Assembly (NCBI GenBank): GCA_963210315.1
Contig: OY723295.1
Span: 474,501-538,500, forward strand
From: Rhynchopus euleeides
Lineage: Eukaryota; Euglenozoa; Diplonemea; Diplonemida; Diplonemidae
Direction of reading: 5' to 3'
DNA length: 64,000 nt
The notes beneath the pieces are model-generated. The model was not told the DNA's origin and searched no databases. It saw only the letters and a program-made list of their open reading frames with translations. Positions 10,940 to 22,384 of the stretch are shown piece by piece. Position numbers and translations under genes: made by a program. How positions within the stretch are numbered: position 1 is the stretch's first letter; every line of letters begins with the position of its first letter.

Positions 10940-12204
10940 CTACTTCTTCCCCGCCGCCTTCTTCTTCTTGAGCTCCTTGTTGGCGTCCTTCACCCGCTTG
11001 TGCTGCGCCTTCACGGACTCCAGCTTCTGTGTGATGCGGCCCAGCCTCGACTTGTCCTTCCCAGGGCCCTTCTTCTTCGTCGGCTCGCCATCGTCGCCGC
11101 CGCCCTTGCCGCCCTTCTTGCCCTTGCCCTTGCCGCCCTTTCCGCCCTTCTCCGAGTCCTTGCCGCCCTTGCCGCCCTTCCCACCCTTCTTGCCGTCCTT
11201 GCCACCCTTGCCGCCCTTTCCGCCCTTCGATCCCTTGCCTCCCTTCCCCGAATCATCAGCCGCATCAGACTTCGCCTTCTTCTTCGTCTTGATGTTCTTC
11301 GGCTTCGTCTGAGATTGGGTGGGGTGTGTGCGACAAGGCAAACAAGGCAGACGCTTTTTCGGCACCACCATGCCATGCAAGACAAACAGCGCCACGAAGC
11401 GCTACAGAAACACGCTTTACACACTCCGGTTCACTTCACCCACTTGTGAATGGGTCGGCGCCCCCTCCATGACATGCACATACCATTGATTTGGGGATCG
11501 CCTTGCCTTCCGCCTTTGCCTTCTCGACTGCTTCGGTGAACTTCGCCCACTGCAGAAGGGTGTGTGTGTGTGTGGAAGACGCCAGCAATCGCCTCAGCAC
11601 AAACACGGGGCACCCACTGCGACATACCTTGTCCCGCGAGCGCTCCTTCTCCTTGTCAGCACGCTTGATGCTCTTTTTGAGCTTCGATGCATCGTCCTTC
11701 ACCTTGACGCCCTGCGCCCTCTTCAGCGCCGCGTCCCACTGCAGATCAGCACCCATCTGCAGGCCCTCTTCGGTCCCCTGTGAGGTGCGTGGGTGTGGCG
11801 GAGTGGCAAGGATTTGGGCTCCTCGCTCGTGATATAGTAGACCTCTCGGGGAAATGTCTTTGGTCATCAGAAAAGCTGGGGGCATCTGCCACACCCTTCA
11901 AGCCAAGTGCCTCGGAAGGGGTCAGTGATCCCCCTGCAAACTAAGCACGCGTGTGGTTGAGACATACCCTCAGCTGGGACAACCGCTCCTGCACCTGCTG
12001 CACTTTGCTCAGCATGGTTGCCGTGCTTTCCTTCCTCACCGTGCCCTCCATCCTGCGCTTCTTCTGCGAGTCTGCGGTGAATTCGAAGTTGCTGAAGGTA
12101 AAGTCCTCAACAACACCGCCTGTGGCGCGGTGGTCCTGCCCATCGCGCTTCCGCTTCAGCGCCCGCCTCCCCGTCGCCGACATCGAAAATGCGTCGTTCG
12201 CCAT
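10940..12204 (-). CDS. SURF6: SURF6/Rrp14-like nucleolar protein, four exons
   Basis: Spliced 273-residue model: exons 12204-11968, 11777-11628, 11549-11484, 11308-10940, all phase 0. The three introns use GTATGT donors and AG acceptors. Exon 1 carries FTFSNFEF followed by a basic stretch. Exons 2-3 carry the diagnostic SURF6 C-terminal segment: WDAALKRAQGVKVKDD, then KLKKSIKRADKEKERSRDKW and a Lys/Glu helix. SURF6 in animals and Rrp14 in yeast act in the nucleolus in pre-rRNA processing and ribosome assembly. Exon 4 is unusual: after PKNIKTKKKAKSD it has about 50 residues of KGGKGG-type repeats and then a basic coiled-coil tail. Start is the ATG at 12204, preceded by an AG (about 15 nt upstream) that could accept an intron or spliced leader. 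Confidence 0.85.
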
Positions 12205-12877
12205 CTCGTGGCCTCCCGCTGTGTACCACCTGGCGTGGGGGCTGTGTAGGAAAACACACAACTGATGAACACAGCACAGCAACACACAACACGGTAGGAC
12301 GCACCTGGATGGCTGGTGGATCGATGCAAATCGGAATGTACAGAAGGCGCAGCGCGTGGGTGGGATGGGGGTGGTGGTGAACGGGTTTGCCGAACCTTGC
12401 ATCCGACGAAAGGGAGATGGGCGGCAGCATCTTTTCCACTATCCCAACACAGACAGGCCAGCAGGGGCGAGCCCCCAGGCAAGGGCGAGAACTTACAGGA
12501 GTGCGTGGAGGGGGGTGCGGGTGGGGTGCTTTTTTTTGCGGCAAAAAAACAAGCCATGCAGGTGGGTCAGTGCATGAGGGGGTGTGGGGGCAGTTGAGGG
12601 GGGGAAAGGCCAGCAGACAAAAAAGCAAAAAATATCACTACAACTACAAGAGAATCTACAGGCCGCAAGGCATCTATGTTCTGATGCAGGACCCTGCATC
12701 ACCCCCCCCCCCAGCCCCCAACCCAACCCAACCTCACTTTAACCCCCCCCCCCCATCCACCCCTTTTTCTTCACTTTGCTTGACAGCGTGCTGCATGCAA
12801 GCCATGGCCTCTGAATCCACCACGTGGTTTCTTCAGGCCTCCCAAGCCGACAGGGCCTCATGCACCGCTCTATTCCC
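12205..12877. other. Intergenic region
   Basis: 670 bp with poly-C tracts near 12700-12760. No supported gene; it probably contains the 3' UTR of the upstream coiled-coil gene and the 5' end of the SURF6-like gene. Confidence 0.4.
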
Positions 12878-14140
12878 CTATATCTTCGTCACCCCTCTGC
12901 TGCTGTAGCCAGGCCCCTGCACCGGGTAGCTCGAAGGGGCCTCTGTGTAGCTGAGGGGCGACGGCGCAGAGACACGGGGGTCGCGGTGGATCCTGGCAGA
13001 CTGCTGGCTGTATAGCGCAGACGCCGACGGAGACCCAAACGTGCGGAGGGGCTTCGGGGGCGACACGGGGGACGGCATGTCGGGAAGGGCATAGGAGTCG
13101 GTCTCCTGTGGGCCATACCGCACCGCCGCTGCCGACATCTGGCGGGAGAGGGCCTGGCGCTCCCACATCTCCACCTGGGATTTGCACTTCGAGCAGAGTG
13201 TGCTCTTCCTCACCTGAACATGGGTTGTCGAGATGGGCAGCCTGCCAGTCATGGGGTCGACGTTGTCCCTGGCGTAGATATCTGCGCGCAGCTTGTCGAA
13301 ATCCGCCTCCTCCTTGATGGAGAGCTGCAGCTGCGTGTTGAGGCGGTTCACCTCCTGCAGCTGCTCCGCGATCCGCGCGTTCTCCTGCCGCAGCAGCCCC
13401 ACCTGCTGCTGCACGTTCCCCGCCCCGGCGCCTCGCGCGTCGCGCAGCGTACCTATCTCCTCCTGCAGGGCATGGCGCTGCCGCTGCTCATCCAACACCA
13501 TGTCCTGCTCCTTCTTCAGAGCGTTGCGCAGCCGCGTCGCCTCCCTTTCCAACTCACGGAGGCGAGTCGCGACGTGGCTCCCCTCGTTCTCGTACACAGC
13601 TTGCTCCAGCTGGCGCCTCTTCGCAACCTCCTCCCTGAGGCGATCCTCAACTTCCCTGTAGTGGTTGTCCCAGCGGCTCGCCCTGACGACCTGCGCAGCG
13701 AGCTTTTTGTTCTCATGGATGAGGCGTTCGTTTTTAATCTCCGCCTCTCGCAGCTTCCCCTCGAGGGTCGCCGGGTCAACCCCCTCCGCCGCCAGGCGGT
13801 CTTCAGGGGACACATAGAAAGCTTCGATATACCGCACGATGAGCCGTTTCTTCACCCCCGGCGCAGGGTCCTCCCCAGCGGTAAGCCCCAGGGCTTCATT
13901 GGTTGCCTGTATCTTGAGACCACCGTTGCCCTGCAGCGCGGCCTTCACGGCGGTGGAGACGTCAACGATGGCGGAGCCGGCACCCCACGATGCTGCCTCG
14001 ACGGAGGCGGCTGTCTGGGGGGGGAGGACGAAGGTGTCACCCTCGGATGCATCGTGTTCCACGCCCTGCTCGTCGAATGCCCGGATGGGGACCCGGTCGT
14101 AGACACCGACAGCCTGGTCGGCAGAGTATGGTGCGGACAT
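12878..14140 (-). CDS. Coiled-coil protein with small N-terminal domain, family unknown
   Basis: Single-exon frame of 420 residues from the ATG at 14140. Residues 1-125 look globular (PYSADQAVGVYDRVPIRAF... to RYIEAFYVSPEDRL). About 125-310 is a strongly predicted coiled coil, rich in Glu, Arg, Gln and Leu with heptad spacing. Near 330 there is CSKCKSQ (a lone CxxC), then a Ser/Pro-rich tail ending SSRGVTKI. I do not recognise the family. Together with the next upstream gene and the one at 23301-25463 it makes three coiled-coil proteins in 12 kb, which suggests cytoskeletal or scaffold roles by inference only. Confidence 0.75.
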   Translation of the reverse strand: MSAPYSADQAVGVYDRVPIRAFDEQGVEHDASEGDTFVLPPQTAASVEAASWGAGSAIVDVSTAVKAALQGNGGLKIQATNEALGLTAGEDPAPGVKKRLIVRYIEAFYVSPEDRLAAEGVDPATLEGKLREAEIKNERLIHENKKLAAQVVRASRWDNHYREVEDRLREEVAKRRQLEQAVYENEGSHVATRLRELEREATRLRNALKKEQDMVLDEQRQRHALQEEIGTLRDARGAGAGNVQQQVGLLRQENARIAEQLQEVNRLNTQLQLSIKEEADFDKLRADIYARDNVDPMTGRLPISTTHVQVRKSTLCSKCKSQVEMWERQALSRQMSAAAVRYGPQETDSYALPDMPSPVSPPKPLRTFGSPSASALYSQQSARIHRDPRVSAPSPLSYTEAPSSYPVQGPGYSSRGVTKI

Positions 14141-14646
14141 GGTGTGGGGGGAGGAGGAGGAAAGGGGGAGGGAGGGGGGGGAAGAACGCCCCGCCCTCTG
14201 TGGCATGGTGGTGTGTGGGGGTGGGGGGGTGGCGCAACAATTCTCGCGATATGTTCCCGCAAAACAGGGGAGGTGTGAGGAGGGGGGTGGGTGGGTGGGG
14301 TCTGGACATGCGGGATAACACCGTAGTTTTTGTTTCCCCTCCTAGATTCGTTACACTACTTTTTTGGGAGAGGATGAGGAGGGGGGGGGGGTGGAGGGGG
14401 GGGGGGGGGGGTGGGTGGGTGGGCATTGCCCTGCTCGGCACCACCACCACCCACCACCCTCCCCCGACGTGCAGATCGGACATAATAAACACACAGACAG
14501 GGGAGGCTAGGACGTGGGGGGTGGGGGTGGGGGGGCGAGAGAGGACGTAGAGTACTAGACACAACACACATGCCCCCAACTCAGCTCACCCCACCTAACC
14601 CAACTCATTCCACCCCTCCTTCCCCGAGTAACGCCACCCTCACACA
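14141..14646. other. Intergenic region with long G/C runs
   Basis: 500 bp dominated by G runs (about 14375-14425) and CA/GT tracts. No gene seen. Confidence 0.4.
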
Positions 14647-15396
14647 TCACTGCAGATGTGCCTCGAGGGTGGCGACTTGGGAGGCCATTTCTTCGTGGAG
14701 GGAGGTGAGATCGTGTACATCGTGGCCGCGTCTGGGCGACTGTAGCGGAGGCTGCAAGGCTGTGCTGCTCGACAGGGCCACCTGCACCCGCAGCTCTGCT
14801 GCGTGATCCTGCAGAGACCGCATCTCGTCAGCCGCCTGATCCAGCCTCTCGCGCAGCAGCATGAGCTCCTCCGTGTCCGCAATACGGGCCTGCTTCTCGC
14901 TGATCACCTCCAGCAGGATCTCCTCCTTGCTCCTCCGCAGCGTGCTGATCTCCGTGTCCTGGCATGACACGCGGGTGCGGAGCTCCTCATTCTCCTGCCG
15001 CAGCAGGCTCCGCTCGTGCTCCAGCTCCCGCACAGCCTCCTTCTGCAGCAGGCCCTGCTTCAGCAGCGACACCTCCTCGCGCAGCTCCTCCACGCCGGTG
15101 TCGTCTCGCACCCCGAGCATCCGCTTGACACGTGTAAGGTCTTCTACGAGAATGCGCATCTCTGCATCGCTCAGCCCGGACAGGCCCGACCGGCCTGGCG
15201 ACAGCGAGGTGCCCAGTGCGGAGTGTGAGGGGGAGGTGGTGGCAGCGTGGTGCCATGTGGGCGTGCGCAGCGCATCCGCTGCGGAGCTCGACATGGTGCG
15301 CGCCAGGATCGACCTCCCTTCAAGGTCGTCCTTCAGCCGCCGGCTCAGGCGGCTCTCACCCCATGTGCCGCCATACGTCGTGCTGTAGGCGGACAT
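14647..15396 (-). CDS. Coiled-coil protein, family unknown
   Basis: 249 residues from the ATG at 15396 (MSAYSTTYGGTWGES). The frame stays open upstream to another ATG at 15489 (MGSSGAPG), which would add 31 residues. I prefer 15396 because an AG acceptor-like CCTTCAG lies just upstream, but the choice is uncertain. About the first 90 residues are Ser/Thr-rich and disordered; about 95-225 form a continuous coiled coil (SDAEMRILVEDLTRVKR... onward). No catalytic or binding motif is visible. Confidence 0.65.
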   Translation of the reverse strand: MSAYSTTYGGTWGESRLSRRLKDDLEGRSILARTMSSSAADALRTPTWHHAATTSPSHSALGTSLSPGRSGLSGLSDAEMRILVEDLTRVKRMLGVRDDTGVEELREEVSLLKQGLLQKEAVRELEHERSLLRQENEELRTRVSCQDTEISTLRRSKEEILLEVISEKQARIADTEELMLLRERLDQAADEMRSLQDHAAELRVQVALSSSTALQPPLQSPRRGHDVHDLTSLHEEMASQVATLEAHLQ

Positions 15397-15562
15397 GCAT
15401 ACCCTGAAGGGTGCGGGGTGGACATGGTACTCCTTGACACCCTGCCCAGCAACTGGGAGAACAGTTCCTGGTGCCCCTGACGACCCCATATTGCGTAGTT
15501 TGTGCGTAGTGAAAAGGGGGGGGGGGGTCTCATTTTTTGATTTACTCAGCCATTCTCTGTCT

Positions 15563-16200
15563 CTATGCCGGGACCCCAAACTCAAGGAGTTCTTGCTGTT
15601 CCGGGGTCAGTGAGGGTGCAGGCGCTTCAGGTGCTGCAGGTGCTGCAGGTTCTTCAGGTGCTGCAGCGCTGGCAGCCTTCGGTGCGGGTTTCGACGCAGT
15701 CTTTGCAGGTCTCTTTGGGGGTGCCCTTTGGCGCGGTGCCTGCTTCAGCTCGTCGGGTGGAAGCATCAACGCATCATTAAGCGGTGCCTGCTTCAGCTCC
15801 TCCGGGTGGAAGCGTCAACGCATCATTAAGGAAGAAGGAAGCACAGTTGCTACGCTTTTTTGCAGCTGCAGGAAACGACACCATACCCAACAACAATCCC
15901 CAGACCGTCGAGGGAGAGTGGGCGCCTGGATCCCGTGACACAGATCTCTAGTGCCGTTGTGATCCCCTCGGATAACGTCTCCTGGACGTTGTCAGCGGAG
16001 GTTGCCTGTGTGGCGGTGACCTCCGTATACCCCGCGGGATCCAGTGCCAGTAGCGCCTTCTTCAGCTTTTCGTCGACCCTCGGCCGACGCTCTCCTTGAT
16101 GTCAAGGGCCACCTTCAGGGTGGCACCTCGCAGCGCCCTGAAGGCTGTGATCGTATCATCATTCACAATCTCGAGGGTGTTCTACGCGGCTCCTGGAACT
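15563..16200 (-). pseudogene. Decayed gene with Ala/Pro/Lys-rich C-terminus
   Basis: Protein-like segments on the minus strand are split by frame changes. NTLEIVNDDTITAFRALRG is followed, in another frame, by VDEKLKKALLALDPAGYTEV and later LPPDELKQAPRQRAPPKRP, ending in an Ala/Pro-rich tail (stop at 15563). A roughly 50-bp direct tandem repeat at 15734-15828 duplicates the start of the tail, and the upstream copy is out of frame. A real multi-exon gene is possible, but the one obvious donor/acceptor pair would give an intron of only about 20 bp. Family not recognised. Confidence 0.45.
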
Positions 16201-16956
16201 CACTTCCTTCTCAGGTGTTTCTGGGCATGGGGCAACCTTGCCCAGGTGTTTCTGGAGTCCCGCCCCACATGTCGTGCGTTCTTTCGTACGGTGTATAGTG
16301 AGTTCTGGCAATAATTTTTTGCTCGGTCAGCGCAGTGCCTCCAGTCCTGTCTCAGTAGCCACACAGAAAGGGGGACCAAAAAAAACTGGGGGGGGACCAA
16401 AAAGCGAGACCCCCCCCCCAGATTGCGTAGTTTGTGCGTAGTGAAAAAGGGGTAAATCAGGGGCACCAGTTCCAGGCTACTTTTTTGTTGAGCGGACACG
16501 GGTGGGGGTGGGGTGATAAGAAATAGACACTGGGAGGCAGAGCAAAAGTTGGGGCGGCACCCTCCATCTCTTGGCTGGCAATGCACTGACACACAGCATT
16601 GCGGTGGCGAAAGGCGAAAAAACGTGCCGCAATACCAGTCGCGAGCAAGCTGGGTAGAGGGGGTGGGGGTGGTGTCGGCGGCGCCACTCTGTTGCTTTCT
16701 CACCTTGGTTCAGCGGGGCTATGCAGCAGATCGCACAAACCTTTTTTTGGTGCATTTTTTTCATTTTTTTCGATTGGGTTTGTTCACTCGGCAGCGTATC
16801 CTCACCCCCCACCCACGACACGTTTCTGCTGTGTGTTTTCGTTATCATCCCGACTGGGAGAGAGAGACAGAGGGGGGAAAGGGGAGAGCGTGGTGACGAC
16901 ACCCTGCAGAACCCACCCGCCCCCAACACCCACCCCCCCCCCCCACACACACCATC
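16201..16956. other. Intergenic region
   Basis: No gene seen. A 26-bp sequence at 16423-16448 (ATTGCGTAGTTTGTGCGTAG and onward) is repeated directly at 15490-15515, next to the coiled-coil gene, so part of that gene's 5' region may have been duplicated. Confidence 0.4.
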
Positions 16957-16965
16957 TGACGCGCT

Positions 16966-17827
16966 CAGGCATGTCGCTAAGCGTCGACCGTCGACCCAGT
17001 GATTTTGGGTTTCCCCCCCCATAAAAAAGCGTCGACCCAGCGTCGACCCAGTGGAACTGGGTTGACGCTTGGTCGAGGCTTGGAGCGTCGACCCAGTGGA
17101 ACTGGGTTGCCATTCAAGCCTGGATCAAGCGTCAACCCATTTATTACGCTGGGTCGACGCTAACCTAGCGTTGACCCGGTTACACTGGGTCGACGCTCAC
17201 CAAGCGTCGACCAAGCGTCAACCTACTTTCACTGGGTCGACGTCGAAGAGAGTATGGTTTTGCAGGAACAGATGCTCACTACCGTGGCCTCCGGCGGCTG
17301 GGGGGCTCCGCCCCCCAGACCCCCTGTGGCGTATGTCTCGTACTCAAGTCATTCGATTCCCACCAGGTCAGGGAATCCAACCACTCCAATAGCCTCAGGG
17401 ACGCAGCCAACTCACACAGAATCTGCCCACAATGAACAGATGTTCACTACCGTGGCCTCCGGCGGCTGGGGGGCTCTGCCCCCCAGACCCCCCATCTCGC
17501 GTGCCCGTCTCGTAACCAAGTCCTTGCGCTTCAACGGCCGTGGCATATCAGGGGGTAGCGTCGAAATCATGGTCCCGAAACCATTTTGTGGGTTTCCTCC
17601 GGCACCCGAGTGGCGCGAGCGGGAGAGGAACCACGGAAGGAACCCAGCGCCTTACACCGTGCCCACCTAGTGGTCCACCGATGGGGAAATGAGGCAACAA
17701 CACGAGCGCGCGCGAAGCGCGCGCGAGAAAAATTTGCCCCTAGTGTTTTCCCCCCTGACCCCCCCCCCCCAAAACAGGAGCGTCAACCCACCAAATCTCC
17801 AAAATCGAAAAGTTAGCGACAGGCCTG
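16966..17827. mobile_element. Non-autonomous TIR transposon (MITE-like), copy 2, 9-bp TSD
   Basis: 862 bp, nearly identical along its whole length and in the same orientation as 5139-6002. Same terminal inverted repeats. Flanked by a different perfect 9-bp duplication TGACGCGCT (16957-16965 and 17828-17836). Different TSDs at the two copies show independent insertions rather than a segmental duplication. High similarity indicates recent activity. Confidence 0.9.
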
Positions 17828-17836
17828 TGACGCGCT

Positions 17837-18891
17837 TCACAATGATCCGCTTGTCGTTCTTCCTTTTTTTGTACATTTGAGGAAAAAAATGAAAGAATCG
17901 AAAAGAGAACACCGCTGTTTGTTCGTGAAACCTGCGCCTGCCATATTGGGGTACCCGAAGGGTGGTGCTAGTCAATTTGGCTTTTCCAGTTTTATTCGCT
18001 TGCATTGATGGCTCACAATAAGAGGGAAGGGAAGGGGACGGAAGACAGACACCCTCGCCTTAGGGGGTTCTCGCGATCTGCAAGCTTTCGGGCATATCCT
18101 ATAGTGATCTTCTCCAAAAACAGAGAAAGCGCATCAAAAAAACACGCCATTGTTCGGCACCGAAGCGAAGACTACCATGGGCGTTTTGCTCAGCGCCAGA
18201 AGTGTTTGCCAGAAGGGGTTTGCTAGGCAATCCCTGAAGCGAGAGCCCTTACCTGGCTGTGGTTTGGTTGTCCCCCCGCACATAGCATTCACACCTCACC
18301 TCAAATATCCTCACACGACACACAGGATGGCAAACCGCGATGTGCTGATCACAGCAGAATGGGCTTGCCAACATCAACACCACCACAACACCCTTCACAC
18401 CTCCCCCAAAATGTGTTGCACTGTTTGAAGCAGGAAAATGGCCCCAAAAGAACAACCACAACGGGAGGATTGATTTTCACCACCACCACCCTCCCTATGC
18501 CCACCCACCCACCCCTTGGGTGTGTTGCACCCGCAGGAACGTTGGCAATTTTGTCCACCACCACCACGCTGAACGTTGACAGAAATGGATCATCGGGGCG
18601 CGAGACCACCCTTCAGAACAGGGGATGGGGGAGAGAGCGTGCGGGGATAGGAGAAGGAGGGGAAAGGGGGTGGGGGTGGGGGTCGGTGTGATTTGTTTGC
18701 TTTGGCGATATGTTTCCCTTCGCCTTAGTTTGAGAGCTGCTTCGGCGTGAAGGGGGGGGGGGGGGCAAACAGGCTTGATGAAGGGGGGATGAAGGCGGTG
18801 AGACAATCCAATTAACTGAGACTTTTCAAATCCTGAACGAAGACAGCCGTGTGTTGATGACGGGCTGTTGGCCTGGCGTGGTTGCAGACGA
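17837..18891. other. Intergenic region downstream of HSP60
   Basis: 1 kb; contains CCACCACC-type tracts near 18375-18565 and a G run near 18750. No supported gene. Confidence 0.4.
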
Positions 18892-20684
18892 TCACATCAT
18901 GCCGCCCATGCCACCCATCCCACCCATGCCGCCCATGGCAGGTGCGCCACCGTCCTTCGAGGGCAGGTCGCAGATGGCAGCCTCGGTCGTCGTCAGCAGG
19001 GTTGCCACGGAGGCCGCGTCGATGATGCAGCAGCGCACCACCTTCGTGGGGTCGATGATCCCGGCCTTGAACATGTCGCCGTACTCGCCCTTCTGTGCGT
19101 CGTACCCGTAGCCCTCCTCGCCGGCAGACGTCACCTTCTCCACAACCACGGCACCCTCCACACCCGCGTTGTCAGCGATGGTGCGCACAGGCAGCTGAGT
19201 GGTGGGGTGGGGTGGGGTGGTGGTGGTGGGGTGTGTGTGTTGAGGGTGGCGTCGGGCAACTGCTGCATGCATACCTTGAGGGCGTTCATCATCAGACGCA
19301 CACCCACCTTCTGGTCGGGGATGATGGAGGAGTCGTCAATCAGCTTCTCCAGGCGGCGCGACGCGTGCAGCAGGGCGGCACCGCCGCCCGCCACGATGCC
19401 CTCAGCCACGGCGGCACGCGTGGCGTTGAGCGCGTCGGTGATGCGGTCCTTCTTCTCGGACACCTCCACCTCGGAGGCACCGCCCGTGCGGATCACCGCC
19501 ACACCGCCGCCCAGCTTGGCCAGACGCTCCTGCAGCTTCTCGCGCGAGTAGTCGCTCGTCTCCGCGTCGATCAGCTCCTTCAGCAGGTCGCAGCGCTCCT
19601 GGATGGCCTCCACGCTGCCACCGCCCGACAGCATGATGGAGCTGTCCTTCGACACCGTCACCTTCTTCGTCGTCCCCAGCATCGCGGGGCTGAAGTCGTT
19701 CGCGTCGCTGATCATGGTACCAGCGTCCTCGGACAGCATGGTCGCCCCCGTGAAGATGGCGATGTCCTGCAGCGTGTTCGTCTTGTTGTCACCGAAGCCG
19801 GGCGCCTTCACGGCGGCCACCTTGATCTTGCCGTTGATCTTGTTGTAGATCAGCGTCGTCAGGGCCTCGCCCTCGATGTCGTCAGCCACAATCAGCAGCG
19901 GCTTGTTCGACTGCGCGATGTAGTTCAGCGCAGGCAGGATGCTGTTGATGGAGGAGACCTTCTCCTTCGACACCAGCACGTACGCGTCCTCGAACTCCAC
20001 ACGCTGCGTCTTCGTGTTCGTCACGAAGAAGGGGGAGATGAACCCGCGCTCGAAGGACATCCCCTCCACCACGTCCAGCTCCGTGTCCAGAGTCTTGCCG
20101 TCCGCCACCGTGATGACACCCTCCTTGCCCACACGCTCCATCGCGCTGCTGATCAGCTGCCCGATCTCCTCGTCACCGTTCGCCGAGATCGTCGCCACCT
20201 GCGCGATCTCCTCCTTCGTCGTGATGTGGCGCGACTGCTCAGCCAGCGACGCCAGCACCTCCTTCACCGCCAGGTCCATACCGCGCTTCAGGTCCATCGG
20301 GTTCGACCCTGTCGCCACCGCCTTGAAGCCCTCCTTGAACACAGCGCACGACAGCAGCGTGCTGGTCGTGGTACCGTCACCCGCCATGTCGTTGGTGGTG
20401 TTGGCCACCTGGCGCACCAGCTGCGCACCAAGGTTCTCGAAGTTGTCCTCGAACTCGATGGACTTCGCCACTGTCACACCGTCCTTGGTGATCTTCGGTG
20501 CGCCGTACGGCTGCTGGATGATCACGTTGCGACCCTTGGGCCCGAGCGTCACCACTACGGCCTTCGTCAGGCGCTCCACACCGTCCAGCATCGCCTGGCG
20601 TGCCTCGATGCCATGGCGGATGTCCTTCCCCGTCGCGTAGGTGCGACGCCCCAGCGTCTTCACGGCGCGTGTGGTCTGCTGCAT
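18892..20684 (-). CDS. HSP60: Mitochondrial chaperonin HSP60 (GroEL type), two exons
   Basis: Exons 20684-19275 and 19194-18892 give 570 residues, the usual length for mitochondrial HSP60. The intron is 80 bp, GTATGC...CTCAG, phase 0. The N-terminus ([19 protein letters not shown]) is basic and Ser/Thr-containing, like a matrix-targeting peptide. The ATP-binding GDGTTT lies at 102-107 after LGPKGRN at 48-53. The C-terminus has the Gly-Gly-Met repeat tail [13 protein letters not shown] typical of the family. It folds imported matrix proteins in an ATP-driven tetradecamer. Start: ATG 20684; the open frame upstream includes non-protein-like sequence, and an AG lies 8 nt before the ATG. Confidence 0.97.
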
Positions 20685-21230
20685 CTTGTGCCTAATGTGT
20701 TGATAGCCTGTGGGGGTTGTACCAATTGCGAGTAAGTGCGAGAGGGCGCAAGCACAGCAGGACTGAAAAAGACAGGCAGGACTCCGGTTCAGGCTCCTCT
20801 GCATGACCAGCCGTGTGACCCTGAGCCTACAGAAGAGTAAAGGGTTCCCCACGTCATGTGCCACTCGTCACCACCAGGCAGCAACCTGTCCTCGCACTGA
20901 GGGTCATAAGGTGCGAAGGTCGGAGGTGAGGGAGCTGGCGGTGACGTGGTGGAAGACGCGTACGTGGCCTCGGCAAGCCGAGCCCAGGCACACCACAGCG
21001 ATGGTATGGGTAAACATTCTTGCAACGGTGTGGGTGCGTGGGCGGGTGGTGGCGCAGCGCGGAGAAAATCATGCAACATCAGGGCACATCAGCGGGTTTG
21101 CTGTGACAACGCATGGGGATGCGGGGTCAGGCGGGAGCGGGGACGGGGGGGGGGGGGGGACGAACCAACTCTCTGCTCCCACACAAGACAGCCTTCAGGG
21201 CATCAATCTAATAACAGGGGGGGGGGGGGG
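20685..21230. other. Intergenic region upstream of HSP60
   Basis: No gene seen. G runs at 21145-21159 and 21217-21232 lead into the fold-back element. Confidence 0.4.
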
Positions 21231-22384
21231 GGTAGGGGGGGTCAAATGCCACCCTTTTACGTGGACAAACACGATTTTTCAAAAAACCGGCGCAGAGGCC
21301 CCAAAGCCCCCGTAAACCCTCCAAACCCCCCCAGATCGGTCCGGAAACCCATCGAACCCCACTTTTCCACCATTCCGGGCACCTCAGGTGCCCGAATTGG
21401 GGTACCTAAATTTTGTGCCACCGTTTGGTACCGGACAGTGCCACTGTGTGGGAGGTTGGAAAAGAAAATGCCCCAACACACCACATCTGAGGGTTGCAAT
21501 GCATGTTGCTTGCCAACCACGTCATCCGGTGGGTGTCAGGCGCTATGTAGGTGGCATTAGCCAGGTCTTCGATGAGTTCTGGCTTGTATATGTACCTCCC
21601 TGCCACCATGCACCGGGAGGCTGCCTGTAGGTACGGAACAAGTCCAGATGGTCGTGTGATTCCTGTGCAGCAGTGCTCCACAACCGGGATGTGTTGACAA
21701 CGACTGTTGCAACACGAGCTGTACATTCCGGGAACACACGAAGTGCGCTGTCGTGGTACCCATTGTGCCAGAATTGGTAGTTGCTGCGGTCTACTTTGCC
21801 TGGCCCAAGAGCACTGGTACTGAACGGTGCAATATGCGTGGCGAGGTGAATGCAACGGAAGGGCGCAAAGTCAATACAGCTCTCGGATGGCGGGTGGTGG
21901 TGCCACTAGTGTGTGACGTTCACTCGAGGATACAACGCATCACAATGAATCAGCAACCGTGGACCGAGTACAATACGCTCTCTGTGGCTGGTGTGGGGGA
22001 CAAAGGCAGTGCCTGTGCCGCAGGCAGGGAGGTACATATACAAGCCAGAACACATCGAAGACCTGGCTCATGCCACCTACATAGCGCCTGACACCCACCG
22101 GATGACGTGGTTGGCAAGCAACATGCATTGCAACCCTCAGATGTGGTGTGTTGGGGCATTTTCTTTTCCAACCTCCCACACAGTGGCACTGTCCGGTACC
22201 AAACGGTGGCACAAAATTTAGGTACCCCAATTCGGGCACCTGAGGTGCCCGGAATGGTGGAAAAGTGGGGTTCGATGGGTTTCCGGACCGATCTGGGGGG
22301 GTTTGGAGGGTTTACGGGGGCTTTGGGGCCTCTGCGCCGGTTTTTTGAAAAATCGTGTTTGTCACCCCCATTTGACCCCCCCTA
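21231..22384. repeat. Fold-back element with about 370-bp inverted arms
   Basis: Left arm about 21231-21604 and right arm about 22023-22384 are near-perfect inverted copies around a 418-bp non-repeated centre. The arms begin TAGGGGGGGTCAAATG and contain the inner palindrome GGGCACCTCAGGTGCCC. The G/C runs at both tips prevent a safe call of a target-site duplication. No coding sequence. A fold-back transposon is the likeliest explanation. Confidence 0.8.

Noticed and set aside
15563..16200. Functional multi-exon gene
   Set aside because: Frame changes are not at usable intron borders and a tandem duplication disrupts the tail; pseudogene preferred.
19095..20735. Long plus-strand frame opposite HSP60
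   Set aside because: Shadow of the HSP60 gene; its sequence is dominated by residues complementary to the conserved minus-strand codons.
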